A stretch of 30,514 nt of DNA from Clostridiales bacterium (GTDB taxonomy: Bacteria > Bacillota > Clostridia > Lachnospirales > Lachnospiraceae). Where the stretch lies: NCBI GenBank assembly GCA_019420275.1, contig JAHZHN010000020.1, positions 1 to 30,514 on the forward strand. The letters are read 5' to 3'. The position numbers were made by a program, and so were the translations under genes. A model generated the notes under the pieces. That model saw only the letters and a program-made list of their open reading frames with translations, had not been told where the DNA came from and ran no database searches. Below, in pieces: positions 30,426 to 30,514 of the stretch; the stretch's first letter is position 1, and each line of letters opens with the position of its first letter.

Positions 30426-30514
30426 CTATTTTTCCAGAAGAGAATTTCCGATAGAATCGACGTTTCCGGCTCCCATAGTTATCAACAAATCATTTTCTTT
30501 ACAATTTTTTAAAA
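30426..30514 (-). CDS. murC: UDP-N-acetylmuramate-L-alanine ligase, C-terminal fragment
   Basis: The last 28 codons of a gene that continues beyond the window, ending at a TAG. The readable residues include NDLLITMGAGNVDSIGNSLL, matching the C-terminal end of MurC (consensus-like DLLITMGAGDV). MurC adds L-Ala to UDP-MurNAc, the first step of the stem peptide. The stop codon directly abuts the last DnaA box. Assigned from a short match only, but this motif is characteristic. Confidence 0.85.
   Translation of the reverse strand, partial: LKNCKENDLLITMGAGNVDSIGNSLLEK

Overview
The window is about 30.5 kb of gene-dense, low-GC chromosome from an anaerobic, apparently spore-forming member of the Bacillota. 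It is most like a Lachnospiraceae (class Clostridia). This rests on the protein families and gene order: an ori-proximal Bacillus-type block (decarboxylase-tmk-holB-ricT-trmN6-like-rsmI-abrB-metG, then tatD-ksgA), spmA/spmB, a large Gram-positive SRP RNA with an Alu domain, a DUF6128-like protein, and DnaD/DnaI-type helicase-loading proteins. Shine-Dalgarno sites are strong (AGGAGG type), TTG is used as a start at least twice, and intrinsic terminators are classical. I see no transposase, integrase, phage gene, CRISPR array or rRNA. The species cannot be fixed from this sequence alone.

Layout. 1-221: 3' part of tRNA-Phe, its terminator and a promoter. 222-5661 (+): one tightly overlapping operon of an Orn/Lys/Arg decarboxylase-like enzyme, thymidylate kinase, DNA polymerase III delta', RicT, a TrmN6-like methyltransferase and RsmI. 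5705-8023 (-): an AbrB-type regulator and methionyl-tRNA synthetase. 8146-12097 (+): a DUF885 lipoprotein peptidase, a divergent PEP carboxykinase and a MarR regulator. 12141-13234 (-): spmA-spmB. 13311-14464 (+): tRNA-Gly and a NYN-LOTUS-LOTUS protein. 14519-15910 (-): a rubredoxin/FMN glutamate-synthase-like protein. It is divergent from a small XRE regulator and a DUF3169 membrane protein (16073-17045) that sit behind a three-operator control region. 17153-18787 (+): tatD-ksgA. 18776-19699 (-): a DUF6128-like protein. 19791-20638 (+): tadA and the SRP RNA. 20722-26820 (+): a small alarmone synthetase, a conserved hypothetical, an 829-residue membrane-anchored extracytoplasmic protein and a class A PBP. 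26905-30514 (-): murC (3' end only), dnaD-like, dnaI/dnaC-like and an unusual PRPP synthetase.

Together the genes serve replication (tmk, holB, dnaD, dnaI), translation and RNA maturation (metG, rsmI, ksgA, tadA, ricT, SRP RNA, tRNAs) and cell wall or spore formation (murC, PBP, spmAB), with several regulators. The strongest non-coding signals are two. One is a cluster of five perfect DnaA boxes, in head-to-tail blocks of three and two, between murC and the promoter of the helicase-loader operon. The other is a set of three helically phased TGACAA-N6-TTGTCA operators in front of the XRE gene. The least explained genes are the 829-residue protein, which ends in what looks like a degenerate C39-peptidase fold, the NYN-LOTUS protein and the divergent pckA and prs variants. 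I did not find a clear new defence or mobile system.
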